DNA of 64,000 bases, from contig MU008209.1 of the NCBI GenBank assembly GCA_010909165.1, positions 1-64,000 on the forward strand, read 5' to 3'. The first letter of the stretch is position 1. Every line of letters begins with the position of its first letter. The notes beneath the pieces are model-generated. The model saw nothing but the letters and a program-made list of their open reading frames with translations. It ran no database searches and was not told the DNA's origin. Position numbers and translations under genes: made by a program. Source of the stretch: Anthoceros angustus (lineage: Eukaryota; Streptophyta; Anthocerotopsida; Anthocerotales; Anthocerotaceae). Shown one piece after another: positions 22,699 to 33,240 of this stretch.

Positions 22699-24070
22699 AT
22701 GGATCCAGAAGCTGCAGCGCCCAGCTCTGAGGATGTGACGACAGCTGCAGCTGGCAACCCGAGCTCTACAGGAGCCGCAGCTGCGCAAATTCCCCGTCGC
22801 CGTCGCGGTCGTCCATTGGGGTGGAGGAAGGAACCTGCACCGGTGGATTCCAAAGCTAATCCTGGAGTTGCAGGAGCCGGAACAGTTGCAGGTGGATCTC
22901 AAGGAGAGGCCAGAGCAGCTGTCGAGCAGGAGAAAGAAGTTTCCCTCAAGCGTCGTAGGCGCCTCAAAGGATCCAAGAACAAGCCCATCAACTTAGAGGA
23001 CGGAGGTAGGCCAGGTCCTGGGCTTCCCAAAGGATCTAAGGACAAGCCCGCAGAGGTAGGGATGTTGCCCACTATGATTTGCAGCATCCCATTCCTGAAG
23101 CTGAAGTCGACAATGCCCGCTTGTTGAAAGTACCGGTCCCGAGGCACAAGCGAAGGAGGAAGAATGAGGAGATGGAGGAAGGTGGCGCTTTGCATGGCCA
23201 GGAAAGTCCAAGGGGTATAGAAGCTCCTGGAACCGACAACGAAGGGGACGCATGCGCAATGGACCATACAGATTATGTTTGGGCAAGGAATGAACTTGCT
23301 TGCAGAGCATCGTGTGGAGACTCGGAGATGTTGAATCGCATAGAACGCTACATGATGGGTGATGGTGATTTGGAGCTGAGTGATTTGGAGCCGAAAATTA
23401 CAGGGCACAGGCCGGGGTTCTTCGCCTTCTCCTGCAGAGCCGGAGAGTTTGAGCTTGTGTCAAGGTCTTGATGGTGATGGGAATGTGATTCCCGCTTGGC
23501 ATCCACAGGTCCAGAAGGGGATGCGACAGCTTCAGCCAACCCGAGGAATGCAGAAGCCGCAGCTAGTGTGACAATGCCCCAGCGGTCGACCCAAAGGGTC
23601 TAGGAACAGACCAAGGCACTAGGGGCCCCGAGCCACTGGTGATGTCCAAGGCCAGCATTTGGATATCCCTTGAAGAAGAGCACCATGAAGGGTATCCCCT
23701 TGAAGTGGGCTGATCTGGTTCTTGAAGCTCGGAAATGTAGTATGCAAGATGGCGTTCAGGTTAATGAGGGGCCATTCAGCAAGCATGCGGCTGCTGTTAA
23801 CCAACAGGTCATTCAAGAGGATGTCAACTGGGTTGGGAATGAGGAATTGATCCTAATCAAGGTATTCAGGACGAGGATAATCGGAATCAGGATAACCTTG
23901 AAGCCGATCTGAATTTAACACCGTCGGTCACGGGTTCAACTGTCAACTTGAATTCCACTGCTGTGCCATTTCTTGAAGCTCGGAGCCTTAGGAAACAGGG
24001 TGGCGTTCAGGGTTATGAAGGATCATGCAGCCAGCATGCTGCTGTTCACCTAGAGACCATTCAATTGGGT
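22699..24070 (+). pseudogene. AT-hook protein, copy 3 (right palindrome arm)
   Basis: It is the mirror of copy 2, with the same start MDPEAAAPSSEDVTTAAAGN, the same AT-hooks and the same frame breaks (for example after KDKPAEVG, where one G is missing relative to copy 4). It ends at the palindrome edge, within the segment encoding HLETIQLG. Confidence 0.7.
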
Positions 24071-25141
24071 GCTACATTTCCGAGCTTCAAGAACCAGATC
24101 AGCCCACTTCAAGGGGATACCCTTCATGGTGCTCTTCTTCAAGGGGATATCCAAATGCTGGCCTTGGACATCACCAGTGGCTCTGGCGGGGCCCCCTAGT
24201 GCCTTGGGTCTGTTCCTAGACCCTTTGGGTCGACCGCGGCGCCGGGGCATTGTCACACTAGCTGCGGCTTCTGCATTCCTCGGGTTGGCTGAAGCTGTCG
24301 CATCCCCTTCTGGACCTGTGGATGCCAAGAAGCGGGGAATCACATTCCCATCACCATCAAGACCTTGACACAAGCTCAAACTCTCCGGCTCTGCAGGAGA
24401 AGGCGAAGAACCCGGCCCCGGCTCCGTGTGCCCTGTAATTTTCGGCTCCAAATCACTCAGCTCCAAATCACCATCACCCATCATGTAGCGTTCTATGCGA
24501 TTCAACATCTCCGAGTCTCCACACGATGCTCTGCAAGCAAGTTCATTCCTTGCCCAAACATAATCTGTATGGTCCATTGCGCATGCGTCCCCTTCGTTGT
24601 CGGTTCCAGGAGCTTCTATACCCCTTGGACTTTCCTGGCCATGCAAAGCGCCACCTTCCTCCATCTCCTCATTCTTCCTCCTTCGCTTGTGCTCCTCGGG
24701 ACCGGTACTTTCAACAAGCGGGGCATTGTCGACTTCAGCTTCAGGAATGGGATGCTGCAAATCATAGTGGGCAACATCCCCTACCTCTGCGGGCTTGTCC
24801 TTAGATCCTTTGGGAAGCCCAGGACCTGGCCTACCTCCGTCCTCTAAGTTGATGGGCTTGTTCTTGGATCCTTTGAGGCGCCTACGACGCTTGAGGGAAA
24901 CTTCTTTCTCCTGCTCGACAGCTGCTCTGGCCTCTCCTTGAGATCCACCTGCAACTGTTCCGGCTCCTGCAACTCCAGGATTAGCTTTGGAATCCACCGG
25001 TGCAGGTTCCTTCCTCCACCCCAATGGACGACCGCGACGGCGACGGGGAATTTGCGCAGCTGCGGCTCCTGTAGAGCTCGGGTTGCCAGCTGCAGCTGTC
25101 GTCACATCCTCAGAGCTGGGCGCTGCAGCTTCTGGATCCAT
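24050..25141 (-). CDS. AT-hook protein, copy 4 (3'-truncated at the rearrangement joint)
   Basis: A 363-residue frame opens at 25,141 and stays open. It has one alanine-rich repeat, AT-hooks RRRRGRPLGWRKE (about residues 34-46) and RRGRPKGSRNRPK (about residue 300), an LKGSKNKP segment, KRRRKNEEMEEGG and an acidic middle. It ends in TQLNGL where the frame runs into the inverted joint at 24,070, losing the C-terminal third seen in copy 1. Unlike copies 2 and 3 it has no internal frameshift, so it may be a genuine but truncated gene, or the better-sequenced version of the same locus. The LTR-like block lies upstream on the minus strand at 25.43 kb. Confidence 0.55.
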   Translation of the reverse strand: MDPEAAAPSSEDVTTAAAGNPSSTGAAAAQIPRRRRGRPLGWRKEPAPVDSKANPGVAGAGTVAGGSQGEARAAVEQEKEVSLKRRRRLKGSKNKPINLEDGGRPGPGLPKGSKDKPAEVGDVAHYDLQHPIPEAEVDNAPLVESTGPEEHKRRRKNEEMEEGGALHGQESPRGIEAPGTDNEGDACAMDHTDYVWARNELACRASCGDSEMLNRIERYMMGDGDLELSDLEPKITGHTEPGPGSSPSPAEPESLSLCQGLDGDGNVIPRFLASTGPEGDATASANPRNAEAAASVTMPRRRGRPKGSRNRPKALGGPARATGDVQGQHLDIPLKKSTMKGIPLKWADLVLEARKCSTQLNGL

Positions 25142-25429
25142 TGGCAGGCCTGGCGAACCCCTTAGGCAGCCTTCAGTACATGGAGCTCTCCACCGCTCAC
25201 TGCAGCTGTAGATGCCGGAAGCCGGGCCTCACTTCCCCATCACCACAAGCTCCACAGAAGCTCGCGCCTAAGAAAAAACTGAAGCTCGGCTCCCTGTGCC
25301 CTGGATTCGGCTGCAATCATTCCCTCCAAACAGCGGACTTCAAAATCACCTACAAGATCCATATGAATATATGAAGACCTATAAGCTCTCATGAATACCT
25401 ATATCGCTAATTGCAGGCCCTACATAACA

Positions 25430-28180
25430 TACATATAGTAACACCCCCTTTTCAGCGAGGTGGGGCAGTCACGCAGTTAGCTAGGCCTCCAAGTAGCCCG
25501 CCGTCCTTCCACGGGACGACTCGCAGTCAGCACATCTGCCGCTGCTATTTATTCCAGCAAGAGTCAACAAGAATACATGAGAGATCAGAGAGAGCTCCCC
25601 ATCTTTGCCTAAGCTAGGAGCTTAGCCTCTCCCTCGATCTCCTCCTCAACAGCCTCCTCTAGCACGCTCACACTCCGGGCTCCCAAGGCCTCTAGGCACC
25701 AGTCCTATCCTCAAGAGTGTAGCTCCCAAGTGCTAGAATCACAAGATATATCTCTCTAGGGCTAGCCTCATCTCCTTATATAGGGAGGCTTACATCATTT
25801 CCAAAGTAACTGCTAAAAGCAGACTTTCTTCCTTAAGCCCTAAGCTAAGTCTTACCACCACTACTTACAACTTACTAACTAGATCCAGGGCTGCATGCTT
25901 CTCATGCAAGGCTCGTTACTCATATGGCAATTGTCCGTCAAAATTCCTCTTAAAGTTTGATAGCCACGCTATATAACCCGTGGTAGGCCCCATCACTTAA
26001 CTCTCATTTAACAAGGTTTCTTTTTGCACACGGACTTGGCCGGACCCCTTTTTGCACTTGAAAAAATCCGTACTATAATCAGGCTTTTTGATATTTCTCT
26101 GCAGACATGTTACCCGTAACCTTTTGAATAATTGTTTTGATACACGTTATTTGATATTGTAGATTGCAAGTACGTGGCAAAAACCTAAAGTCCCATTCTC
26201 GCTTTTTTTCAAATCGACACAAGTCACAAAAACTTATGCACTTACATCTAATGCCCAACATCTAGCAATCATTGCCAGGTGTTGGACATATACAAACATT
26301 TAGAGTTTTTAGAGCTTGCTGTAACTCTAGTGTGCAAACTTGTTTGCGTACCTACCTTTCATTCATACTAGTCAATCCTATGACTATACTCTCGCTTCGA
26401 GAATTTTACAGGACTTTGTTCCTTAGACATTGGGACAATAATATCTTCTTTGGCCTGATGCTCTTGATCCACGTCTAGTGCGAGAATGAGAGTGGCATGG
26501 TCTGTACTTAGAGCTGGGTCCACACCAAACGTCTCAAGATTCAAAAGATGCAAAAGATTCTCACTACTAGTTCAAAGTTTTAACCACTAGAAAAAAGATG
26601 AGGGTTAAGTAAAGATAAGAATATATCCACATTAGGGAGCTACACAAAAAAGGTTGAAAACGTCGAAAGGAACCCTTTAAAACAATAAAAATATCAAAAC
26701 AAATACAAAAAAATGAAAAAAATTGTCAAACTTTTATAGCAAGTGTGCGCATTTGCCTAAAAAAACTGGACTTTTTTGTAATTTTTTAAGGGGTGTTTAG
26801 GGTTTGTTTAGACTTTTTGCTCTTTTTTTTCTGTGGATGAACCGTCTGGGAATGCACTAGGAGGCATGAACCATTCGGGTTCATGCTCCCAGGCCCTTCT
26901 TGACCTTGGGTGCGCGCACTTGTGTGCACACTTGGGCCTCCTTGTTCGGGTCGCACTTGCGCAGGCCTGCCCACAGTGCGCGCACAAGTGCACCTGCATC
27001 CTGCCCCCCTGGTGCGCGCGGCACCGGCCCTCCTGCCCCGTGCACCACGCCCTGCTGGTGGTGCTTGTGGCGCACCCGGGCCCCCTTGCCCCCTGGTGCA
27101 TGCACTTGTTCACCCAGCTGGGCCCCCCTAGCATGTTTGATGATAACCCGGTACTAGGTCACCGCCGAAAGAGACGGAAACACCGTAAAGAACAAAAAGG
27201 GGATAGGGTGTTCTTCGTCGCATTAGGGCATAGGATAGGTATATAAGAGTGGTCTAAGTGAACCTTCGCCGATGTCTGCTACTTGTTATTTTGTCAGGAG
27301 TTCCGACAGATCCTCAGACCGCCAAAAGGACATGCTTCCCCATTAGAAGATCATTTTTCGCGTTCTTTTTGCACAGTGCATGCACAAGTTTGCACATAGC
27401 GTTGTTTAGGCGCGCACTTATGCGCGCCTAGGCCCCCTGGTATACAAAAACATACAAAACCACACAAAATGCAGAAACTACGGACATGACGAAATTATGG
27501 AACAATGAGGTCACTGGCCCTTCATCACACCGACTAAATCGCCATGAACCTGAGTATAAGGCGCCAGCGCGGTGTAAATGATTGACAGGAAGTGGAGCCG
27601 TACCCGAGAATGCCCGAAACCGATGGATGAACACCTACAAAAACCAACAAAAACCAAACCAACTTCAGTTTCCGGCGAAATAGGGTTGGGATTTTTTCCA
27701 AAACCCCTTTTGACAGGAGAAACCCCTTTCTAAACAGACGCTGTTCTATGGACAAATCCATATGTCCATGCCCATCTACATGCCACATGCCATACATCGG
27801 TCACATGAACATACACGTGTCATGCACCCATGGCATCATCCATCATGCATCCTAGCTACACAGCCTATAGCTTTATTATGTACACAGCCTCTTGTCAGTC
27901 CATGCCATGACAGCTGTCGCGCCGTGAGGCAGCATAGCTGTCCATGGCCACATTAGGTCACGGCTAAGGTCTCAATCTTTGAAGCACTAAGCTTCAGGGT
28001 TTGGATAAGCCACCAAAATAAGCTTATCACTTAAACATGTACTTATAAGCCTGCAAAATAGGCTTATTGGCTAACTACCAAAGCCACAAAACAAAAAAGA
28101 AGAACTTGGTAAAATCCTAATCCCACGAACAGCCCTCCTGCAAAATCTGGTGACCAAACATTAGCAAGGGAACCAGAGTT
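25430..28180 (-). mobile_element. LTR-like / 3' region, third copy
   Basis: It is colinear with 14.93-17.50 kb but longer by many 1-5 bp pieces (for example gtaacacccccttttcagcg against gtaacacccctttcagcg). It contains the TATA-like and polyA-like words, the GC-rich block (26.89-27.13 kb), the segment atgtttgatgataacccggt (27,132 onward) and the hairpin pair near 28.0 kb. Confidence 0.5.
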
Positions 28181-28189
28181 TGCACCTAG

Positions 28190-29200
28190 AGCTACCAAAA
28201 ACCAAACCACCGAGAAGCAAATCGCTTGGAGATGCTAGTCTCAGAGATTAGCGGGGGAGGAGGATGCAAATCATCTTCCTCGTCGCCAGACATTGGCTCG
28301 GGCTTGATCTCCACCAATTCACCCGATGGGATGGTGCTGTCTGAGTCCAGATCACTGTCTTGGATAATCACCTCATCAATGTGGTAGGGCGTGGAGCGAG
28401 TTGCCAACTTGACATGCATCTTGATATGTGCCTGTTCAGCAAATGACGCCCCTTTGTCTCACCCTGGATCGCTGTCCAGTCGGAGCAAGTCAGCAGTCTT
28501 CACATGGCAGCCCTCCAGCCTAAAGATATCTAACTGGGCAACATCAAACAACTCTCACAGTACCAATCTCCTGCCGGTACTGTTGTGAGTCGAGGTCGCA
28601 AACGGCACATGAGAAGGCCTTTGTTGCATCGATCACAGAGCAACATGAGCTCAGGATCTATGATGTGGCCACATTTTTCACATGGTAAATCAGTGGGAGG
28701 AACCCAAACCTGAGGTCTTACTGTGGTATCGAGGTTGGGCAAGTGGCACGGGGCCAAATGCTTCATGTGCTCTTTGCACCGACGTCCATCACTCCCTTCA
28801 AGTTCAATGACCCCTTGGTCTCCACTTGCACGACTCTAAGGATAAGCCTCCCAGTGCTCACATCCAGGGTGCCCGTAGGCCTATGCTGCAAGTAGACAAA
28901 ATCTCCTGCCTAAAATTTTCGAGCCTTGCTCTACAAACCTCCACGAGTAAAGGCATAGCGAAGCTGGTCCCTATGTTGAGCAATGTCTAAGTTGTCCATT
29001 GCCATGGGCAACACCTGCTTCAATAATCTGCCTCTTGCTTGTAGCTCTTGCAAACATGCATCCGAGTTCGCTCGCCTCGGTTTTGAATGCGGGATGCAAG
29101 CATCCTACCAATTCATTCCGCTCCCCCTTGAAACATATGGGGCGCTATTAAGGACTTTTCTCTAATCCTCCGCCAAGGCTTATCATGCCTATAGGCGGTT
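28190..29200 (-). mobile_element. Ty3/gypsy-type integrase C-terminus plus PHD finger, best copy
   Basis: Minus strand. An integrase tail (LQELQARGRLLKQVL, AMDNLDIAQHRDQLRYAFTR) leads to a chromo/SH3-like stretch (GDFVYLQHRPTGTLD, LILRVVQVETKG) and EHMKHLAPCHLPNLDTT. A PHD finger follows: CEKCGHIIDPELMLLCDRC, then VPAGDWYCESC. The spacing of cysteines C-x2-C ... C-x2-C ... C-x2-C fits the Cys4-His-Cys3 fold, but the expected His-x2-Cys piece is replaced by LLMCRL. After one frameshift and one stop an acidic tail follows (DEVIIQDSDLDSDST, GELVEIKPEPMSGDEEDD). The integrase-tail-plus-PHD order is known from some algal and early-plant gypsy-like elements. RT and protease are missing. Confidence 0.65.
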
Positions 29201-29285
29201 GGGTCTGTCCCTCTCCCACTTTAAATAGTGAGTCTCAATTGCTCTTCAACGGCCCTCTCCATGGCAATCATCTACAAAATGGTGA

Positions 29286-29508
29286 TAGCAAGTGACGTAT
29301 CATCTTTCTACCTCCGTAGTTTGTAGGACGCAAGTGACGTATCATCTTTCTACCTCCGTAGGTTGTGGGATGGCAAGTGACATATCATCTTTCTACCTCC
29401 TTAGTTTGTAGGTCGACAAGTGTCGTATCATCTTTCTACCTCCGTAGTTTGTAGGGAATGATGAAGTGACGTATCATCCTTCTACCTCCTTAGTTTGGGC
29501 CGAGAAAT
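29286..29508. repeat. 43-44 bp tandem repeat, five units
   Basis: Five units of caagtgacgtatcatctttc followed by tacctccgtagtttgtaggac repeat with small changes. The array ends at gtttgggccgagaaatatca, where PPR-fragment homology begins, so it sits at a junction. A sister array lies at 33.03-33.24 kb. Confidence 0.85.
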
Positions 29509-30370
29509 ATCATCCCTCTTGTCTCCCACAACATGTTCATGGACACTCTTCTCCACTTCAATGGGATTGCCTTTGCAGGCTTCTTTTAACCACTGCAGAT
29601 TTTCTCATATGGTGTATTATGTTTGCTTCCTCCCAGCTGCCACTATGTGAATAAATATTGGATATGAGCACATAGCTAGTAGCCTGTTGAGTTTCACGTC
29701 GTTGCTTTAACATACTGCGAGCTGCATTCCGATCCAATCAAGCCCACATGACTGCAGGCCGCTAGGGATATCGATATGAAAGTCTTCACATCAGGTTCAC
29801 CTCACGTTGTTTCATCTCCTCAAAATAGGAAATGGCCATTTGGCACTCTCTCTTGCTGGCCATAGCTAAGAATCAGATGATTCATATATATCCATGCATG
29901 CTGGCCATATTGCAACTCTCTATCCAGAAACCGGTCAAACACACACTGTGCCTCCACCGTGCTCAACTCAGCATACATGTACACACCAAGGTGTGGCCAA
30001 TCAGGATGTCAGCCTCGAGCCCCTCTTTCAAGGATCTGCACATGAGTCCGCCTACCCTGCTGTCTAGACCCAGGGCTGGCCGTCTGCAAAATGCCGGCTA
30101 GCTGTCTGCAAAACTGGTGCATGTCGTGAGAAACTGTTGCCGCACTCAGAGCGCGATGCAAGTCCCAACCGTATGTTGGCGAAGCATTATAATGAACATG
30201 TACAAGAGGGATGTATCTCTCTACCTCTTACATCGCCATCGCATTCTCTAAATGACCCAGGTTCATTGCATTCACTGCTGCTATTCAGGGACAAATTAGC
30301 TTCAGGAGACTTAGAGTGCAAGGCTTTTCACTTTGCGGGATTAATCACACTTTCTGGTCAGGGTCTATTG
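29509..30370 (-). pseudogene. PPR (KP-type) fragment D plus flank
   Basis: It is an inverted copy of about 11,130-11,990. Going down from 30,180 the minus strand carries the PPR motif, the E-region, and the beginning of the KP box and VVGDKRDD segment near 29,510-29,580. Frames are broken. It is bounded by the 43-bp array on one side and, at 30,370, by an abrupt switch to the LTR-like block through the shared word tgtttgatg. Confidence 0.65.
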
Positions 30371-31880
30371 TTTGATGATAACCCGGTACTAGGTCATAGA
30401 AAGAGGAAACAGTAAAGAACAAAAGGGATAGGGTGTTCTTCGTCGCATTAGGGCATAGGATAGGTATATAAGAGTGGTCTAAGTGAACCTTCGCCGATGT
30501 CTCTACTTGTTATTTTGTCGAGTTCCATCCTCGATGCCAAAGGACATGCTTCCCCATTAGAAGATCATTTTTGCGTTCTTTTTACATGCATGCACAAGTT
30601 TGCACATAAGCGTTGTTTAGGCGCACTTATGCGCCTAGGCCCCTCATACAAAACATACAAAACTACACAAAATGCAAAACTACGGACATGGAAATTGAAC
30701 AATGAGGTCATCGGCCCTTCATCACACCGACTAAATCGCCATGAACCTCGATAAAGGCGCCGTAGCGGTGTAAATGATTGACAGGAAGTGGAGCACGTGA
30801 GAATGCCCAAACCGATGGATGAACACCTACAAAACCAACAAAACCAAACCAACTTCGGTTCCGGAAATAGGGTTGGGATTTTTCCAAAACCCTTTGACAG
30901 AGAAACCCTTTCTAACAGAATGCTCTATGGACAAATCCATATGTCCATGCCCATCTACATGCCACATGCCATACATCGTCACATGAACATACACGTGTCA
31001 TGCACCCATGGCATCATCCATCATGCATCCTAGCTACGACCTATAGCTTTATTATGTACACACTCTTGTCCATGCCATGGCCAATGTCGCTGTGTGAGGC
31101 GGCATAGCTGTCCATGGCCTGATAAATCCGGCTAAGGTCTCAATCTTTGAAGCACTAAGCTTGAGGTTTGGATAAGCCACCAAAATAAGCTTATCACTTA
31201 AACATGTACTTATAAGCCTGCAAAATAGGCTTATTGGCTAACTACCAAAGCCACAAAACAAAATGCAAAACTACGGACATGACGAAATTATGGAACAATG
31301 AGGTCGGCCCTTCATCACACCGACTAAATCGCCATGAACCTCGTTATAAAGGCGCCGGTGGTGTAAATGATTGACAGGAAGTGGGCTGCAGAATGCCCGA
31401 TGGATGAACACCTACAAAACCAACAAAACCAAACCAACTTCCGGAAATAGGGTTGGGATTTTTCCAAAACCCTTTGACAGAAAGAAACCCTTTCTAAGCA
31501 GACATTCTATGGACAAATCCATATGTCCATGCCCATCTACATGCCACATGCCATACATCGGTCACATGAACATACACGTGTCATGCACCCATGGCATCAT
31601 CCATCATGCATCCTAGCTACGACCTATAGCTTTATTATGTACACCTCTTGTCGGTCCATGCCATGGCCAATGTCGCGGTGGCGAGCACATCCATAGCTGA
31701 TAAATCATAAGGTCTCAATCTTTGAAGCACTAAGCTTGAGGTTTGGATAAGCCACCAAAATAAGCTTATCACTTAAACATGTACTTATAAGCCTGCAAAA
31801 TAGGCTTATTGGCTAACTACCAAAGCCACAAAACAAAAAGAAGAACTTGGTAAAATCCTAATCCCACGAACATGCCCTCC
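30371..31880 (-). mobile_element. LTR-like block fragments with a 591-bp tandem duplication
   Basis: From the tgtttgatgataacccggta joint the sequence follows the 16.56-17.44 kb pattern to 31,255. It then jumps back to atgcaaaactacggacatga (first at 30,672, again at 31,263) and repeats to about 31,860. The two halves differ by small gaps, and the hairpin pair is present in both. No coding is assigned. Confidence 0.7.
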
Positions 31881-31899
31881 TGCAAAACTGGTGACCAAA

Positions 31900-32945
31900 C
31901 ATTAGCAAGGAACCGTAGTTTGCACCTAAACTACCAAAACCAAACCACCGAGAAGCAAATCGCTTGGAGATGCTAGTCTCGAGAGATTAGCGGGGAGGAG
32001 GATGCAAATCATCTTCCTCGTCGCGACATTGGCTCGGGCTTGATCTCCACCAATTCACCCGATGGGATGGTGCTCGAGTCCGAGATCACATCTTGGATAA
32101 TCACCTCATCAATGTGGTAGGGCGTGGGCGAGTTGCCAACTTGACATGCATCTTGATATGTGCCTGTCAAAAATGACGCCTTTGTCTCACCCCAAGCGCT
32201 GTGTCCGAGCTGAACCGCGTTCTCTTCACATGGCAGCCCTCCGCCTAAAGATATCTAATCGGGCAACATCAAACAACTCTCACAGTACCAATCTCTCACC
32301 GATCTTGTTGTGAGTCGAGGTCGCAAACGGCACATGAGAAGGCCTTTGTTGCATCGATCACGAGCAACATGAGCTCGGGATCTATGATGTGGCCACATTT
32401 TTCACATGGTAAAATCGCTGGGAGGAACCCAAACACGAGGTCTTCTGTGGTATCGAGGTTGGGCAAGTGGCGCAAAGTGCCAAATGCTTCATGTGCTCTT
32501 TGCACCGACGTCCATCACTCCCTTCAAGTTCAATGACCCCTTGGTCTCCACTTGCACGACTCTAAGGATAAGCCTCCCAGTGCTCACATCCAGGGTGCCC
32601 GTAGGCCTATGCTGCAAGTAGACAAAATCTCCTGCCTAAAATTTTCGAGCCTTGGGTTTCCACAAACCTCCACGAGTAAAGGCATAGCGAAGCTGGTCCC
32701 TATGTTGAGCAATGTCTAAGTTGTCCATTGCCATGGGCAACACCTGCTTCAATAATCTGCCTCTTGCTTGTAGCTCTTGCAAACATGCATCCGAGTTGCT
32801 GCTCCAGTCTACTGGTTTTGAATGCGGGATGCAAGCATCCTACCAATTCATTCCGCTCCCCCTTGAAACATATGGGGCGTTGGCTAAGGACTTTTCTCTA
32901 ATCCTCCGCCAAGGCTTATCATGCCTATAGGCGCGGTGCGGGGCT
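31900..32945 (-). mobile_element. integrase C-terminus plus PHD finger, fourth copy (pseudogene)
   Basis: It is colinear with 28.19-29.20 kb. A minus-strand frame shows FLPAILPCEKCGHIIDPELM, then frame-shifted LLVIDATKAF and CAVCDLDSQQ. Upstream are EHMKHLA-type and AMDNLDIAQHRDQL segments. Small gaps destroy the frame at sites different from the other copies. Confidence 0.6.
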
Positions 32946-33026
32946 GTCCCTCTCCCACTTTAAATAGTGAGTCTCAATTGCTCTTCAACGGGCCCTCTCC
33001 ATGGCAATCATCTACAAAATGGTGAT

Positions 33027-33240
33027 AGCAAGTGACGTATCATCTTTCTACCTCCGTAGTTTGTAGGACGCAAGTGACGTATCATCTTTCTACCTCCGTA
33101 GGTTGTGGGATGGCAAGTGACATATCATCTTTCTACCTCCTTAGTTTGTAGGTCGACAAGTGTCGTATCATCTTTCTACCTCCGTAGTTTGTAGGACGGT
33201 AAGTGACGTATCATCCTTCTACCTCCTTAGTTTGTAGGCC
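33027..33240. repeat. 43-44 bp tandem repeat, five units (second array)
   Basis: It has the same unit and same order of variants as the array at 29.29 kb, ending ccttagtttgtaggccg. After it the sequence is unique, which marks the edge of the rearranged block. Confidence 0.85.

Larger units (their letters stand above)
13259..24070. repeat. 10.8-kb near-perfect palindrome (fold-back)
   Basis: Paired positions satisfy x + y = 37,329. ggcaagtga at 18,654-18,662 pairs with tcacttgcc at 18,667-18,675 around a 4-base loop, cata. Predicted peptides on the two arms are identical over the whole span. I found two differences only: taaaatcg (left, about 17,990) versus taaatcg (right), and attagcggga (left, about 17,585) versus a GGGG run on the right. 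Arms are about 5.4 kb. Outside 24,070 the right side switches to another copy in the opposite sense. Other copies of the central sequence read straight through (gacatatcatctttctacc), so the fold-back happened inside a tandem repeat. Confidence 0.9.
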
